Of a stretch of DNA of 22,640 nt, positions 13,443 to 22,077 are shown one piece after another (the first letter of the stretch is position 1; every line of letters starts with the position of its first letter). The stretch is from assembly GCA_950071875.1 (NCBI GenBank), contig CATMNW010000006.1, forward strand, positions 1-22,640, read 5' to 3'. The notes beneath the pieces were generated by a model that was given only the letters and a program-made list of their open reading frames with translations, did no database searches and had not been told where the DNA came from. Position numbers and translations under genes: made by a program. This stretch comes from an uncultured Erythrobacteraceae bacterium. GTDB lineage: Bacteria > Pseudomonadota > Alphaproteobacteria > Sphingomonadales > Sphingomonadaceae.

Positions 13443-13560
13443 CTGAGTATCGTCGGATACGCCCGCGTCAGCATCAGTTCCCAGAACCTTCACCTCCATC
13501 GGACGTTGTCGGTGCCTTCGCAGCAATGCGAAGCCGGTGATGCAATCGAAGTTCAAGATT
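13443..13560 (+). pseudogene. Serine recombinase (resolvase/invertase) N-terminal remnant
   Basis: From 13443 the plus strand reads LSIVGYARVSISSQNLHLH, matching the highly conserved beginning of Tn3-type resolvases (M-S-IVGYARVST-xxQNLDLQ), including the nucleophile serine in ARVS. The usual ATG is CTG here, and the similarity ends within about 20-25 codons. The rest of the ~190-aa protein cannot fit before virB2, whose 3' end is at 13738 on the other strand. So only a decayed 5' fragment remains of what was probably a transposon or plasmid resolvase. Confidence 0.6.
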
Positions 13561-13737
13561 TCGCTCAACTGATCGACGGATACGCGCTCCAAGTTCTGTG
13601 CCGAACAGCGCAGCCGCCATCCCTGCGGAGTTTGAGATCGAGAGTTGCTTCGTCCGAAGCTCTTTTTTTTTGGGAAACGCAACCTCCTACAAAAACTGAG
13701 ATCAAAGCTCACAACGACGACAACCGTTGGACGATAA
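13561..13737. other. Spacer between resolvase remnant and virB2
   Basis: No gene or clear terminator seen. A run of nine Ts lies near 13662-13670 on the plus strand, but the virB operon is read from the other strand, where this is an A-run. Confidence 0.35.
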
Positions 13738-14112
13738 CTACCGATCCGTCCTCACAGATGCACCTGCGTAGGGGTCGTAATCAGCAGGAGGCGGCTCTCG
13801 CGCGGTCGCCGGGTCGGCCGCGATAGGCGAGACTGTGGGCACGGTCGGGAACGACGTGTCCCAAGCTCCCAGAAATCCCACTGCGATGCTAGGCGCGCCG
13901 AGGATCACAAAACAACCGACCGCGACGCGCATGCCGGTCTTGATCGGCACGCGCCCGCTCATCATCAGGAAGCCCACAAAGGCCACCGCGAGCACGCACA
14001 GGCCCAGCGCCAGCTCGCCGATCATCACCGCGCCGATCCAGTTCACCGCCGCCTCGATTGGCGAGGAGGCAGGCGCATCGAAGAGCGAGGCTTGTGGTTT
14101 GACAGTTGCCAT
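13738..14112 (-). CDS. virB2: VirB2/TrbC-family pilin-like protein
   Basis: A 124-aa small membrane protein with two hydrophobic segments (about 24-52 and 62-84). A short polar loop containing GRVPIKTG separates them, the usual layout of VirB2/TrbC pilins that build the T4SS pilus. A proline-rich tail (TVPTVSPIAADPATAREPPP) follows the second segment, longer than in typical pilins. The N-terminus lacks a classic long signal peptide. Its ATG overlaps the virB11 stop (TGATG), so it is the last gene of the coupled operon. That is unusual, since virB2 normally precedes virB3-virB4. Confidence 0.75.
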   Translation of the reverse strand: MATVKPQASLFDAPASSPIEAAVNWIGAVMIGELALGLCVLAVAFVGFLMMSGRVPIKTGMRVAVGCFVILGAPSIAVGFLGAWDTSFPTVPTVSPIAADPATAREPPPADYDPYAGASVRTDR

Positions 14113-15086
14113 CAGCGCGCCACCATAACCTGAGACACCCGGCGTCGCCCATCGCGTCGCTCAAGCTGTATAAACACGTCGATGCTTTCGCGCACATAGT
14201 GACGCACGTCGTCGCGAGAGAGACGCGATCCCGTCTGGAGTACCAGCAAAGCGAGTTGTTCGAGTGCGCGTTGCGGAGTGTCAGCATGAATCGTGGTCAT
14301 CGAGCCGGGATGCCCGGTGTTGACCGCGCGCAAGAAGGTGAACGCCTCCGCGCCGCGCAGCTCGCCTAGGATGATCCGGTCGGGTCTCAGTCGCAGAGCG
14401 GCGACCAGCAAGTCTTCCGCGGTAACACCTGACTCGCTCAGCGAGCCGCGCGCAGCGATCAGCCCGACGAGGTTGCGATGTGGGACCTTCAGTTCCTCTG
14501 TGTCCTCTATCAGCACCAGCCGCTCGGAAAGCGGGATCTCTGCAAGTAGCGCGTTGAGGAAAGTCGTCTTCCCGGTGCTGGTACCGCCCGACACGATAAT
14601 ATTGCGCCGCTCACGCACTGCCTCGCGCAGAACGGCGGGCGCGTCTCTTGCGCCGAGCATCTGCCAGTGCCGCTCAAATTCAGGTTCGTTGCCATCCGCC
14701 TCAAGTCCGGAGAACGCCTCGCTGTGCTCCCAGTCGGAGAGCGAGAGGTCTGACGAAATATGCCGCCGGATCGCGATGACATGCCCTCCCCGCGTCGCCG
14801 GCGGCGCAACCACTTGGATCCGCGAGCCATCGGGGAGCGAAGCCGAGAGGATCGGCTGCGCGCGGTTGACGCCTTGGGCACCGAACGCCGCGACCTGACG
14901 CGATAGACGTGCCAGCAGCGTTTCGTCGATCTGCGGCTCGTCATGGCACTCGATCCCGCCACTAATGCTCTCGGTCCAGAGTTCTCCGGGCCGGTTGATC
15001 CAGATGTCGGTGACACCCTCCCGGCCGAGCCACGGAGCCAGCGGTGCAAGAAAGCTGTCAAGGTAATAGCCGGTATCGGGGCTCAT
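14112..15086 (-). CDS. virB11: T4SS ATPase VirB11
   Basis: A 324-aa cytoplasmic traffic ATPase that as a hexamer powers pilus assembly and substrate transfer. Visible motifs are Walker A GGTSTGKTT (167-175), an Asp box-like LIEDTEEL (192-199), Walker B IILGELRGAE (238-247) and the His box GHPGSMTTIHADT (258-270). The N-terminal ~110 residues are the beta-rich domain (VTDIWINRPGELW). The length is normal for VirB11. The start at 15086 overlaps the virB10 stop by the ATGA arrangement; the longer upstream frame is antisense-like and was rejected. Confidence 0.95.
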   Translation of the reverse strand: MSPDTGYYLDSFLAPLAPWLGREGVTDIWINRPGELWTESISGGIECHDEPQIDETLLARLSRQVAAFGAQGVNRAQPILSASLPDGSRIQVVAPPATRGGHVIAIRRHISSDLSLSDWEHSEAFSGLEADGNEPEFERHWQMLGARDAPAVLREAVRERRNIIVSGGTSTGKTTFLNALLAEIPLSERLVLIEDTEELKVPHRNLVGLIAARGSLSESGVTAEDLLVAALRLRPDRIILGELRGAEAFTFLRAVNTGHPGSMTTIHADTPQRALEQLALLVLQTGSRLSRDDVRHYVRESIDVFIQLERRDGRRRVSQVMVAR

Positions 15087-16144
15087 CGCTCGACATCCGA
15101 GAAATCGAGATCTCGCGCGACATAGACCGAGAGGCTGGTACCGTGCTTCACTCGCAGGGTCGGTGTGACCTGCGACTGGTCTACGCGAGTGACGTTCTGC
15201 GTCGAGCCCGGCAGCGCGACGATCACGCCGTCGCCCGCCTTGCGAGTTGCAACACCCACCCCGATGTCGAGCACCGATTGCAATAGGGCGCCGCCGAAGC
15301 GCTGGAAGAACTTGGTATCCACCTTCCCCTTGATCCCAGCCCGGCCGAGCTGGTCCGACGCATCGGATTGGAGTGCGATGGTGACTCCATCCGGGCGCAT
15401 CAGCCGCGTCCACGTCACTAGCGCGCGGTTCTGGCCCGGCTGAAGATCGCCCTGATACTCGCCGTAAAGCCTGCTGCCGCGCGGGATGAGAACGCGCGTT
15501 CCATCGAAGCCGTAAACATCCTGCTGGACAATAGCGCGGGCGGAGCCGGACCTAGTGGAATCGAGCGCTGTTTCAAGCACCGCCGGCATGATGGTTCCGA
15601 TCGGAACCGTGAAGCTTGGATTGTTGAAGCGCTGGGCGCGAACCCGCTCCCCGCTGTCATTTGGCACCTCTGGCGAACGAACGTCGAGCGGAAGAATCTC
15701 CGGGCGAACGGTCGGGCGCTCAAATTGCGCTCGGCCAAGATTTGCGGGCGGCTGATATGGCTCTGGCGCAATTGCCGCCAGTTGAGACGCTGGCGGCGAA
15801 GCGCTTCTCTGGATGGGAGGAGTCGAGACCGGAGCAGAGTTTCTGCGCATCCGAACCAGCCGAACCGGGCGCGGCTGTTGCCGCAGTTCGTTTTCGGGAT
15901 CGTATCGCTCCCCAAAGCGAGCGGGCATTTGGGGGGGCTGGCCTGCTTCAATGCGGCCGACATTCTGGCCCGAAGCCTCAAGAGGCGATATCTGCGCCTG
16001 CTGGCGCGCGGTGTTCATGACGGAAAATATCCACGCGCCACCCACAACGAGCGCGATCGCGAACAGGATTAGGCCGAGATTTCCCGTCCCCGCGCGCTCG
16101 ACGAGTGGTGTGGGGTCGTGGGCGGTTGGGGAAGGATCAGCCAT
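15083..16144 (-). CDS. virB10: T4SS core-complex protein VirB10 (TrbI-like)
   Basis: A 353-aa inner-membrane to outer-membrane scaffold protein. A cytoplasmic N-terminus is followed by one membrane segment (about 22-42), then a proline-rich linker (about 90-160) and the C-terminal TrbI domain (about 175-345). The latter contains VPIGTIMPAVLETALDSTRSG, IPRGSRLYGEY and an LQSVLDIGVG segment (288-296) corresponding to the antenna region. It links VirB8/VirB4 energy to the outer channel. The start at 16144 overlaps virB9's end by 8 bp. Upstream in-frame extensions look non-coding. Confidence 0.95.
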   Translation of the reverse strand: MADPSPTAHDPTPLVERAGTGNLGLILFAIALVVGGAWIFSVMNTARQQAQISPLEASGQNVGRIEAGQPPQMPARFGERYDPENELRQQPRPVRLVRMRRNSAPVSTPPIQRSASPPASQLAAIAPEPYQPPANLGRAQFERPTVRPEILPLDVRSPEVPNDSGERVRAQRFNNPSFTVPIGTIMPAVLETALDSTRSGSARAIVQQDVYGFDGTRVLIPRGSRLYGEYQGDLQPGQNRALVTWTRLMRPDGVTIALQSDASDQLGRAGIKGKVDTKFFQRFGGALLQSVLDIGVGVATRKAGDGVIVALPGSTQNVTRVDQSQVTPTLRVKHGTSLSVYVARDLDFSDVER

Positions 16145-16832
16145 CCGGACGCTCGTTGCGGCGCGCGGTCGCTTTCTTGCCATCGATCCGGAACACCAGC
16201 TCTTGCCACACCCGGTCGAGCACGAATTGCGCACCGCGCATGTACCCATTGGTCAGGGTTTCGTCGCCGGTCGGGCTGATAGCGAAGATCGCAGGCAGCA
16301 ACTGATCGGGAGAGAAGAGGATATAGGTCTTCTCGCCATCGTCGCGGATACCGACCGGCTTGACCGCATCCTTGCCCTTGACCCGATAGGACCACCAACG
16401 CTCCGCTACACCCTCTGCCCTGTCGAAGGAGGGACTCTGCGCGAGCTGTTCGCCCTCGTCGGCGATGCGGACCACATAGGCGGCCATCAGATCGTCACCG
16501 GTTCGTAGCGAGAACTGGTAGATCGCACGATCGGTCACCACCCTCACGCGGCCGAGCGTTCCCTGTGCGAGGGGAGTGAGCACCAGCGCATTGAGCTCGG
16601 GCGAGATGGAATAGCCGACCAGCGATTGATCCATGTCGACCGATTGGATCGATTCATAAGGCGGGAAGAGCAGCGTAAGATCTGTCTCGGGGAGTGCCGC
16701 CAGCATGATCTCCCGGCCAGCGATCGCTTGCACGCTCTGAAGGCGCGGATTGGCAGGGTCCGGCTGTGGCATAATTTGCGCGGCGAGAGGCGAAGACACC
16801 CACAGCATCAGGATTGCCAAAAGCCGGATCAT
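16137..16832 (-). CDS. virB9: T4SS core-complex protein VirB9
   Basis: A 231-aa periplasmic protein with a clear signal peptide (MIRLLAILMLWVSSPLAA, cleavage near residue 18). The mature part is beta-rich, with features of VirB9/CagX: an N-terminal domain (YESIQSVDMDQS, near 60-70) and a C-terminal domain (DGEKTYILFS, near 168-177; NGYMRGAQFVLDRVWQEL near 196-213). VirB9 forms the outer ring with VirB7 and VirB10. No virB7 gene is seen near it. It overlaps both neighbours by 4-8 bp. Confidence 0.93.
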   Translation of the reverse strand: MIRLLAILMLWVSSPLAAQIMPQPDPANPRLQSVQAIAGREIMLAALPETDLTLLFPPYESIQSVDMDQSLVGYSISPELNALVLTPLAQGTLGRVRVVTDRAIYQFSLRTGDDLMAAYVVRIADEGEQLAQSPSFDRAEGVAERWWSYRVKGKDAVKPVGIRDDGEKTYILFSPDQLLPAIFAISPTGDETLTNGYMRGAQFVLDRVWQELVFRIDGKKATARRNERPDG

Positions 16833-17563
16833 TGCTCACGATTCCGGTCATCAGACTGCTGTTGGGATGTGCTCGGCATCGCTTCGGGCAAGGTTTCTGC
16901 ATCGCGCCGATAGGAAGTCACCTGAAAGCCGAGCGGATTGAGCAGACGGTCGCGTTCGCTCATCTCGGCCGTGGTGTAGCCATATCCGACGATCGCGGCC
17001 CAGAATTGAGGTGCCTCAGCAACGCTGCCGGGCTCATCACGAATGGTGGTGAAGCGCACCAGTGCCCGCTCGTTGTCGAGCTGGGAGATGCTGCGGATCT
17101 CCACCCGGATCGTTCCGCCGGGCCGCATGTAGCTGAGCGGGCTGAGCGGATTGTTCGCGCTCATCCGGGCAATATATTGCTGGCGCACTTGCGGCGCGCT
17201 CATCAGCGTGACCTTAGCGTAATCGTGATCGAAACTGTCGGGCACGAAGCTCTCACGCGCGGTGACGTACTGCATCAGGAACGAGCGGGTGAGAGCACCA
17301 TCCGCCTGCACCCTGCTTTCGGCCAACGGGTCGAGCGCTTCGACATTGCCCGTCTGGCGGTCGACCAAGATCGTATAGGGCACGACTGTCTTGAGCGGCA
17401 GCATGATGACCAGCGCCATGGCCAACAGCAGCGCGATCACGCCCGCAACAGCCGCCACGATCCAGGCCATGCGCCGCGACCGCTCCAGATCGTCCGTAAC
17501 GCTCTGGCCCCAGCTGTCGACGACACCGCGCTCGGACTTATCGATTTTTGGGACCGCGTTCAT
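16829..17563 (-). CDS. virB8: T4SS inner-membrane protein VirB8
   Basis: A 244-aa bitopic protein. The short cytoplasmic N-terminus ends in basic residues (DDLERSRRM), followed by a single membrane segment at about 33-56. A periplasmic NTF2-like domain follows, including FLMQYVTARESF (near 100-110), SDxxAP-like SAPQVRQQYIARMS and the RFTT strand (near 175). VirB8 nucleates assembly of the secretion channel. The 3' end overlaps the virB9 start by 4 bp and its own ATG overlaps the virB6 stop by ATGA. Confidence 0.93.
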   Translation of the reverse strand: MNAVPKIDKSERGVVDSWGQSVTDDLERSRRMAWIVAAVAGVIALLLAMALVIMLPLKTVVPYTILVDRQTGNVEALDPLAESRVQADGALTRSFLMQYVTARESFVPDSFDHDYAKVTLMSAPQVRQQYIARMSANNPLSPLSYMRPGGTIRVEIRSISQLDNERALVRFTTIRDEPGSVAEAPQFWAAIVGYGYTTAEMSERDRLLNPLGFQVTSYRRDAETLPEAMPSTSQQQSDDRNREQ

Positions 17564-18741
17564 CGGCGCGCACTCCTGTCCGTCGTCAGCCGGGACGCGC
17601 GAGGCGTGCCGCGTCGCCACGAGTCCCCGAGCCTTTCGCGCGGTGGGGCGATCGAGGGCGTACCACCCGACTGATCTGCCCGCTCGCGCGTCGGCCCGGC
17701 CAAGGCCCTGATATGGGTGCGTTCATTGGAGGGGGTGCGGGTAACGACAATCTCGTTGCGCTCGGCAAAGTTCGACTTCTGCCCGAACCGGGTCTCTGTA
17801 CTGCGCGACGAAATCCACTCGCTGCGTTCGGACCGGTGCGCTTCGCTGCCGGAGAAGCTCGGAACCGATATCCAGCCGCGCATGAAGGCCACCTTGCCCA
17901 GCAGCCAGACGAAGCCGAGTTGGACGAGCGCGAAAGCCAGAGTCATCGCCATCAGCTCGGTCGGTGCAGACGGTGTCGCATAGCCAAGCGATCGCAACCG
18001 CAGAGCATCCTCAAGCCAAGGGGTCAGCACCGCCATCTCTACCGCGAGCAGCACGCTGGCCCCGACCGATCCGATCAGCGCAAGAACAAGCCCGCGCATC
18101 CAGCCGGCGAAGAGCCCACGTGTCGCATCGAAGAGGAGCAGTCCGGCTGCCAAGGGAGCCAGCGCGAGCAGCAAGCCAGCCGCTAGGCGGAAGAATGCGA
18201 CCGATCCGATTACTCCTGTGAGCCAGAACAAACGCGACCAGCCCAGCGCGCTTTCGTCCTGCATGGCGATTCCTTGGAACGAGGCCCCTGCCCCTTCGGT
18301 ATCGATAAACGCGCCAGTCTGGCGACCCGACCCGAACTCAGAAAGTTGCACAATCGCGCCGTCGATCGCCTGCAACCGCTCGGCGAAATTGCCTGAAGCG
18401 GTCGCTGCGATCCGCCCGGCAATATCCGCAGGAGCGAGAAACACGACATCGTAAATCAGCGTGCGGAACGCGGGCCAAGAAAGGGCCAGCGTTAGCACCA
18501 GTCCGATCTTGAGCACATCGAACACCACATCGCGGGTACCCGGAGCAGGACCAAACAGCAGACGAAGGCCGAACAGCGCTATAAACAGCGTCAGCAGCCC
18601 GGTGGTCACGGTCGCAGCGAGCGATCCCGGTTCGCTCAGCGCAAGCCAGCCATAGCTGCCGAGCACCTGCGCCTGGCAGTCGATCTGCCCCAGGATGCGT
18701 TCGAGAAAGCCGTTGCCGGTATAGGTGGTAGGGCAAACCAT
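17560..18741 (-). CDS. virB6: T4SS polytopic membrane protein VirB6 (TrbL-like) with long charged tail
   Basis: A 393-aa polytopic inner-membrane protein forming part of the translocation channel. Hydrophobic segments lie at about 38-62, 75-110, 170-205, 208-240 and 265-290. After residue ~300 the protein loses membrane character and continues as a ~90-residue Arg/Ser-rich, probably disordered tail (EAHRSERSEWISSRSTET ... RLTTDRSARR). The ATG at 18741 is preferred, 5 bp after the virB4 stop; a start 39 bp upstream would overlap virB4. VirB6 homologues often end soon after the last membrane segment, so the tail is notable. Confidence 0.9.
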   Translation of the reverse strand: MVCPTTYTGNGFLERILGQIDCQAQVLGSYGWLALSEPGSLAATVTTGLLTLFIALFGLRLLFGPAPGTRDVVFDVLKIGLVLTLALSWPAFRTLIYDVVFLAPADIAGRIAATASGNFAERLQAIDGAIVQLSEFGSGRQTGAFIDTEGAGASFQGIAMQDESALGWSRLFWLTGVIGSVAFFRLAAGLLLALAPLAAGLLLFDATRGLFAGWMRGLVLALIGSVGASVLLAVEMAVLTPWLEDALRLRSLGYATPSAPTELMAMTLAFALVQLGFVWLLGKVAFMRGWISVPSFSGSEAHRSERSEWISSRSTETRFGQKSNFAERNEIVVTRTPSNERTHIRALAGPTRERADQSGGTPSIAPPRERLGDSWRRGTPRASRLTTDRSARR

Positions 18742-18746
18742 ATCGA

Positions 18747-21128
18747 TCAGGCGACCTTCCGCAGCAGCGGCTCCATCCACTTGGCCGGGTCTTCGCCGTG
18801 CACCTTCACGATATCGTCGAAGCTGCGCATGGTCGATTCACGACCGGACAAAATGGCGAGCATCTCCTTCTCGCCCGACAAGTCGAGCCGCGCGACCACG
18901 CTGTCATTGCCGTGCCGGATGAGGAAGCAGTGAGAGCTGTCGGGAAGCGTGCGGACGAGATTATATTCGTGCGCGGAGAGCCCGAAACCATTGATGTAGT
19001 CCTCGGCCCGCGCCTTGGGGTTGATCATGAAAATCTGCGTCGCTGCCTGCTCGATAATCGCGCTGGCAATCTTGCTCTCCAGTGCGTCCTGCGCACTCTG
19101 GGTGGCAAAGCCGACGATCCCATTGCGCTTACGGATCGTCTTTTCCCAATCCTTGATCCGGCGCACGAACACTTCGTCGTCGAGTGCCTTCCATCCCTCG
19201 TCGATCACGATGATCGAGGGCGATCCGTCGAGCCGTTCTTCCACCCGGTGGAAGAAATAGAGCATCGCCGGGGTGCGCGCCACGGGATCGTCGAGGATCG
19301 CGGTCATGTCGAAGCCCACCGACTGTTCGGCAAGGTCGGTCGTGTCGCGTTCGTTATCGAACAACCAGGCGCGGTCGCCATTGCCCCACCACGGCTTCAG
19401 TCGTCCGTAGAGATCGTCGGCGCGCGGACGATCTCCGCCTCTGAACAGTTCGACGAAATGCCGCAGCCTGCGTCGCTCGATCGGCTGGAGGGCATTAGTG
19501 TCGAGCGCATCGCGCACCAATTCCGCCTCGGCCTCGTCGAGCCCGCCTGCGAGCGAGGATAACCATTCAATCAGGAACGACCGGTTGGCCGGTGTATCCT
19601 CCAGCTGGAGCGGGTTGAGGCCGGAGGGTTCTCCTGGGCGCAGCCTGTCATAGCTGCCGCCGATCGCGCGGATGAACAGCTCCGCCCCGCGATCCTTGTC
19701 GAAGAAGATGATCCGTGGATCGTACTTGCGCGCTTGCGCTAGCAGGAAGTTGAGCACCACCGTCTTGCCCGAGCCCGAGGGGCCGATGACGGTGAAGTTG
19801 CCCAGATCGCGCTGGTGGAAGTTGAAGAAATACGGCCCCGCCGCCGTCGTCTCGAACAAAGTCACCGCATCGCCCCAGTGGTTGCGGCGCGCGCGCCCGA
19901 CGGGGAAATTGTGCAGGCTGGCAAGCGAGGCGAAATTGGTCGTCGAGACCAGACCGCGCCGCACGATATACTTGAAGTTGCCGGGGAACTGCGCCCAATA
20001 TGTCGGCTCCAGCGCGATATCCTCGCGCACGCCATTGATGCCGAGATCGGCGAGCAGTGCAATCACTTCCGCCACCTGCGTATCGAGTTCACCGAGGTCT
20101 TCACTATGGACAGCGATAGTCGTGTGGTGTTCTCCAAAGCCTGCGCGGCCCGCCGCGACCTCGTCTTTCGCATAAGCGAGTTCGTCACGCAGCGAGATCG
20201 CTTCGTCCTCGGCAGAACGCATGCGCCGCAGCACGAGGTTCATCCGCCCCAACGCCTCGCCGCGCTCAACGAAGGCAAGGCTCTGCGCGACGTGCATCTC
20301 GAACGGCAACCGCAGCAACTCGTCGAACATGCCTGGCATGGTCTGCGAGGGCCAGTCCTTGATTGAAACCAGCGCAACGAACCGGCGCGGCTGTGGCCCG
20401 GCGGGTGCCAGCTCCACAGTATTGCGCCCGAAGCTGATCCGGCGTGTCGGCAGGTGCATCCCGAGATCGCCGTGCGGCTCTGCCACCGGGCGCATATCGC
20501 CATTGAACAGGCAGGAGAGGAATTCGAGCGGTTCGGAGCGTGTGCCGCCATCCTCGCTCTCGTATCGGGTCAGCAGCGTCGGATCATATTGCGCGAGCGC
20601 CGCCATCAACGCCTCGCGCGCATTGTTGAGCGAGGCCAGCTCGCCCCTGAGTGCGGCGGCATTGGCGGTGGGTGACGGACTGCGGATGAGCCGCGCGATT
20701 CGGTCGGCAATCCCGTTGCGGCCCGGCATCGGGCGGCGCACCAGCGTGAGGAACAGCTCGTTGACGTAGAGCTGGCGACGCTCGCACCGCTCGCGCCATC
20801 GCGCATCGAGCTGGCGCGAAAAGGCATCGGGAAATTCGCCCTCGAGATCGGCATCGACCCGGCGGCGGATGATGTGGTGGTAGACCGCGAAGCGCGAGGT
20901 GCCGATCGCGCGCAGCATCGCATCGCGTAGCCCAGCCCGGTAATTGAGGTCGGCGCTGTCGGCGGTCTCAAACAGCAGTCCGCCGACGCGGATGGTCTGC
21001 ATCAGATAGCCATCGCGGGTCAGGATGGTGGCGTCGTCGAGATGACGGGTAAAAGGCAGGTGAGCGCCTGCCGGGATCTCTCGTGTCGCGGCTTTGCTAT
21101 CGCTGCTCAAGACGCGCGGAGCTTGCAT
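18747..21128 (-). CDS. virB4: T4SS ATPase VirB4
   Basis: A 793-aa ATPase that energises pilus biogenesis. The N-terminal VirB4 domain (about 20-400) is followed by the P-loop domain, with Walker A GPSGSGKT (about 449-456) and Walker B IIVIDEGWKALDD (about 639-651). A Q-rich motif GFATQSAQDA (about 673-682) and the C-terminal RHGNDSVVARLDLSG complete the family pattern. The length is normal. The ATG at 21128 is chosen; a GTG at 21152 would add eight residues. It is first in the operon, but no virB3 gene precedes it as would be expected. Instead there is a ~130-bp gap and an RHS fragment. Confidence 0.95.
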   Translation of the reverse strand: MQAPRVLSSDSKAATREIPAGAHLPFTRHLDDATILTRDGYLMQTIRVGGLLFETADSADLNYRAGLRDAMLRAIGTSRFAVYHHIIRRRVDADLEGEFPDAFSRQLDARWRERCERRQLYVNELFLTLVRRPMPGRNGIADRIARLIRSPSPTANAAALRGELASLNNAREALMAALAQYDPTLLTRYESEDGGTRSEPLEFLSCLFNGDMRPVAEPHGDLGMHLPTRRISFGRNTVELAPAGPQPRRFVALVSIKDWPSQTMPGMFDELLRLPFEMHVAQSLAFVERGEALGRMNLVLRRMRSAEDEAISLRDELAYAKDEVAAGRAGFGEHHTTIAVHSEDLGELDTQVAEVIALLADLGINGVREDIALEPTYWAQFPGNFKYIVRRGLVSTTNFASLASLHNFPVGRARRNHWGDAVTLFETTAAGPYFFNFHQRDLGNFTVIGPSGSGKTVVLNFLLAQARKYDPRIIFFDKDRGAELFIRAIGGSYDRLRPGEPSGLNPLQLEDTPANRSFLIEWLSSLAGGLDEAEAELVRDALDTNALQPIERRRLRHFVELFRGGDRPRADDLYGRLKPWWGNGDRAWLFDNERDTTDLAEQSVGFDMTAILDDPVARTPAMLYFFHRVEERLDGSPSIIVIDEGWKALDDEVFVRRIKDWEKTIRKRNGIVGFATQSAQDALESKIASAIIEQAATQIFMINPKARAEDYINGFGLSAHEYNLVRTLPDSSHCFLIRHGNDSVVARLDLSGEKEMLAILSGRESTMRSFDDIVKVHGEDPAKWMEPLLRKVA

Positions 21129-21271
21129 ATCGAAAAGAAAAGGTCCCCTCACCGCCAGACAGAGCTATATTCCGCAAATTCTGAGAAAAGCGGTCCTATG
21201 CTCACGCGATAATAGAAGCATGCCGACTCCGCGAAACACAAGCGCAATCAAAAAAACTCGCGGTGCGTGGG
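21129..21271. other. Short gap upstream of virB4, no virB3
   Basis: A scrambled-looking region where virB3 or the operon promoter would be expected. No membrane-protein ORF is visible, and no clear promoter was recognised. Confidence 0.4.
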
Positions 21272-21477
21272 TCACGATCATAGAGATAGTCGGGCTGCGC
21301 ATAGCCGGGCACGTCGGTCGCGCTGCGCCAGAGCCGCCCCAAGGGACCATATTGCAGCATGACCGTGCGCGTGCCTCCGCCCGCCTTGGGCACCACCGCC
21401 TGCACCAGGCGGTTCTCGATATCGTAGGCATAGGTATTGGTGCCGTCTGACACCAGGTAATGGACCGCAGAATGATG
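21272..21477 (-). pseudogene. RHS/YD-repeat protein fragment
   Basis: The minus strand encodes SDGTNTYAYDIENRLVQAV, then a block ending LQYGPLGRLWR and PDYLYDRD. These are typical YD-repeat pieces of RHS toxins (YxYDxxNRL). The match covers only ~65 codons. The frame begins right after the Sel1-protein TAA with no proper start, and it ends near 21272 in unrelated residues (PRTASFFDC). The normal continuation into the RHS core is missing, so this is a severed fragment. It is more GC-rich than the genes to its right, so the junction near 21455-21478 also marks a base-composition change. Confidence 0.75.
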
Positions 21478-22047
21478 TTAGTAAAGATTATCTGAATAAC
21501 GATCTCTGATATACAGTTTAAAAACTTTTGCAGATATAATAAGTCTCTTCCAAAAATACGATGGCAGTTTTTGAAGGGATGGCCTGTTTCTATATTCAAC
21601 GCTAGCAAGATCACGTTCAGCTATTAAATGACCTCGGTCCGATGCCTCTTTAAGAAGTTCCATTCCCTCCCTGCGGGATCTCGCGTCCTCTTGACGCAGA
21701 AGGGCGCACGAAAGGTGGTAGAGGGCGGACAAATTACCCTCCATCGAGACTTTCCGAAGTATCGGTATTGCTTCCGCATCCTTGGACGCTTTTGATAGTG
21801 CGACCCCTAAATCGGCAAGAGCTCGTTTTGAGCCAACGTCGATCGCAGATTTGTAATAATCAATCGCTCTCTCGATACTGGGGCTGGACGAAACTCCCAT
21901 CTCATTCATCCAACCCAATGTCCGAAAAACGAATGGGCTAGCCGTCGCCTCCAATCCAATAAGTATCTGCTCAGCATCCCAGTAGCGCTTTTCTTGAACT
22001 GCACGCTCAGCTTCTCTCTCGAGATCATCCTGGCTGCCCATTATCAC
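21478..22047 (-). CDS. Sel1-like repeat protein, possible immunity protein
   Basis: A 189-aa helical protein with Sel1/TPR-like repeats: ALADLGVALSKASKDAEAI, ALYHLSCALLRQEDARSRRE and the GHLIAERDLASVEY repeat end, covering about residues 30-150. It has no signal peptide or membrane segment. An earlier ATG is two codons upstream of MGSQDDLEREAERAV, so the start may be there. It lies 30 bp downstream of the Lys-rich gene in the same direction, and an RHS fragment follows. Sel1-like proteins occur as immunity or adaptor proteins near polymorphic toxins; that role is inferred from context. The codon composition is visibly AT-richer than the T4SS genes. Confidence 0.7.
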   Translation of the reverse strand: MIMGSQDDLEREAERAVQEKRYWDAEQILIGLEATASPFVFRTLGWMNEMGVSSSPSIERAIDYYKSAIDVGSKRALADLGVALSKASKDAEAIPILRKVSMEGNLSALYHLSCALLRQEDARSRREGMELLKEASDRGHLIAERDLASVEYRNRPSLQKLPSYFWKRLIISAKVFKLYIRDRYSDNLY

Positions 22048-22077
22048 AAGCCTTCCATCACGAAACTGCCCTAAGCA

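Noticed and set aside
13395..13712. 105-aa minus-strand ORF
   Set aside because: Antisense to the resolvase remnant and without any supported start.
15813..16508. 231-aa plus-strand ORF in the virB region
   Set aside because: Antisense to virB9/virB10, whose motifs and coupled overlaps are clear.
18798..19562. 254-aa plus-strand ORF within virB4
   Set aside because: Antisense to the Walker-motif region of virB4; a shadow of a long GC-rich gene.
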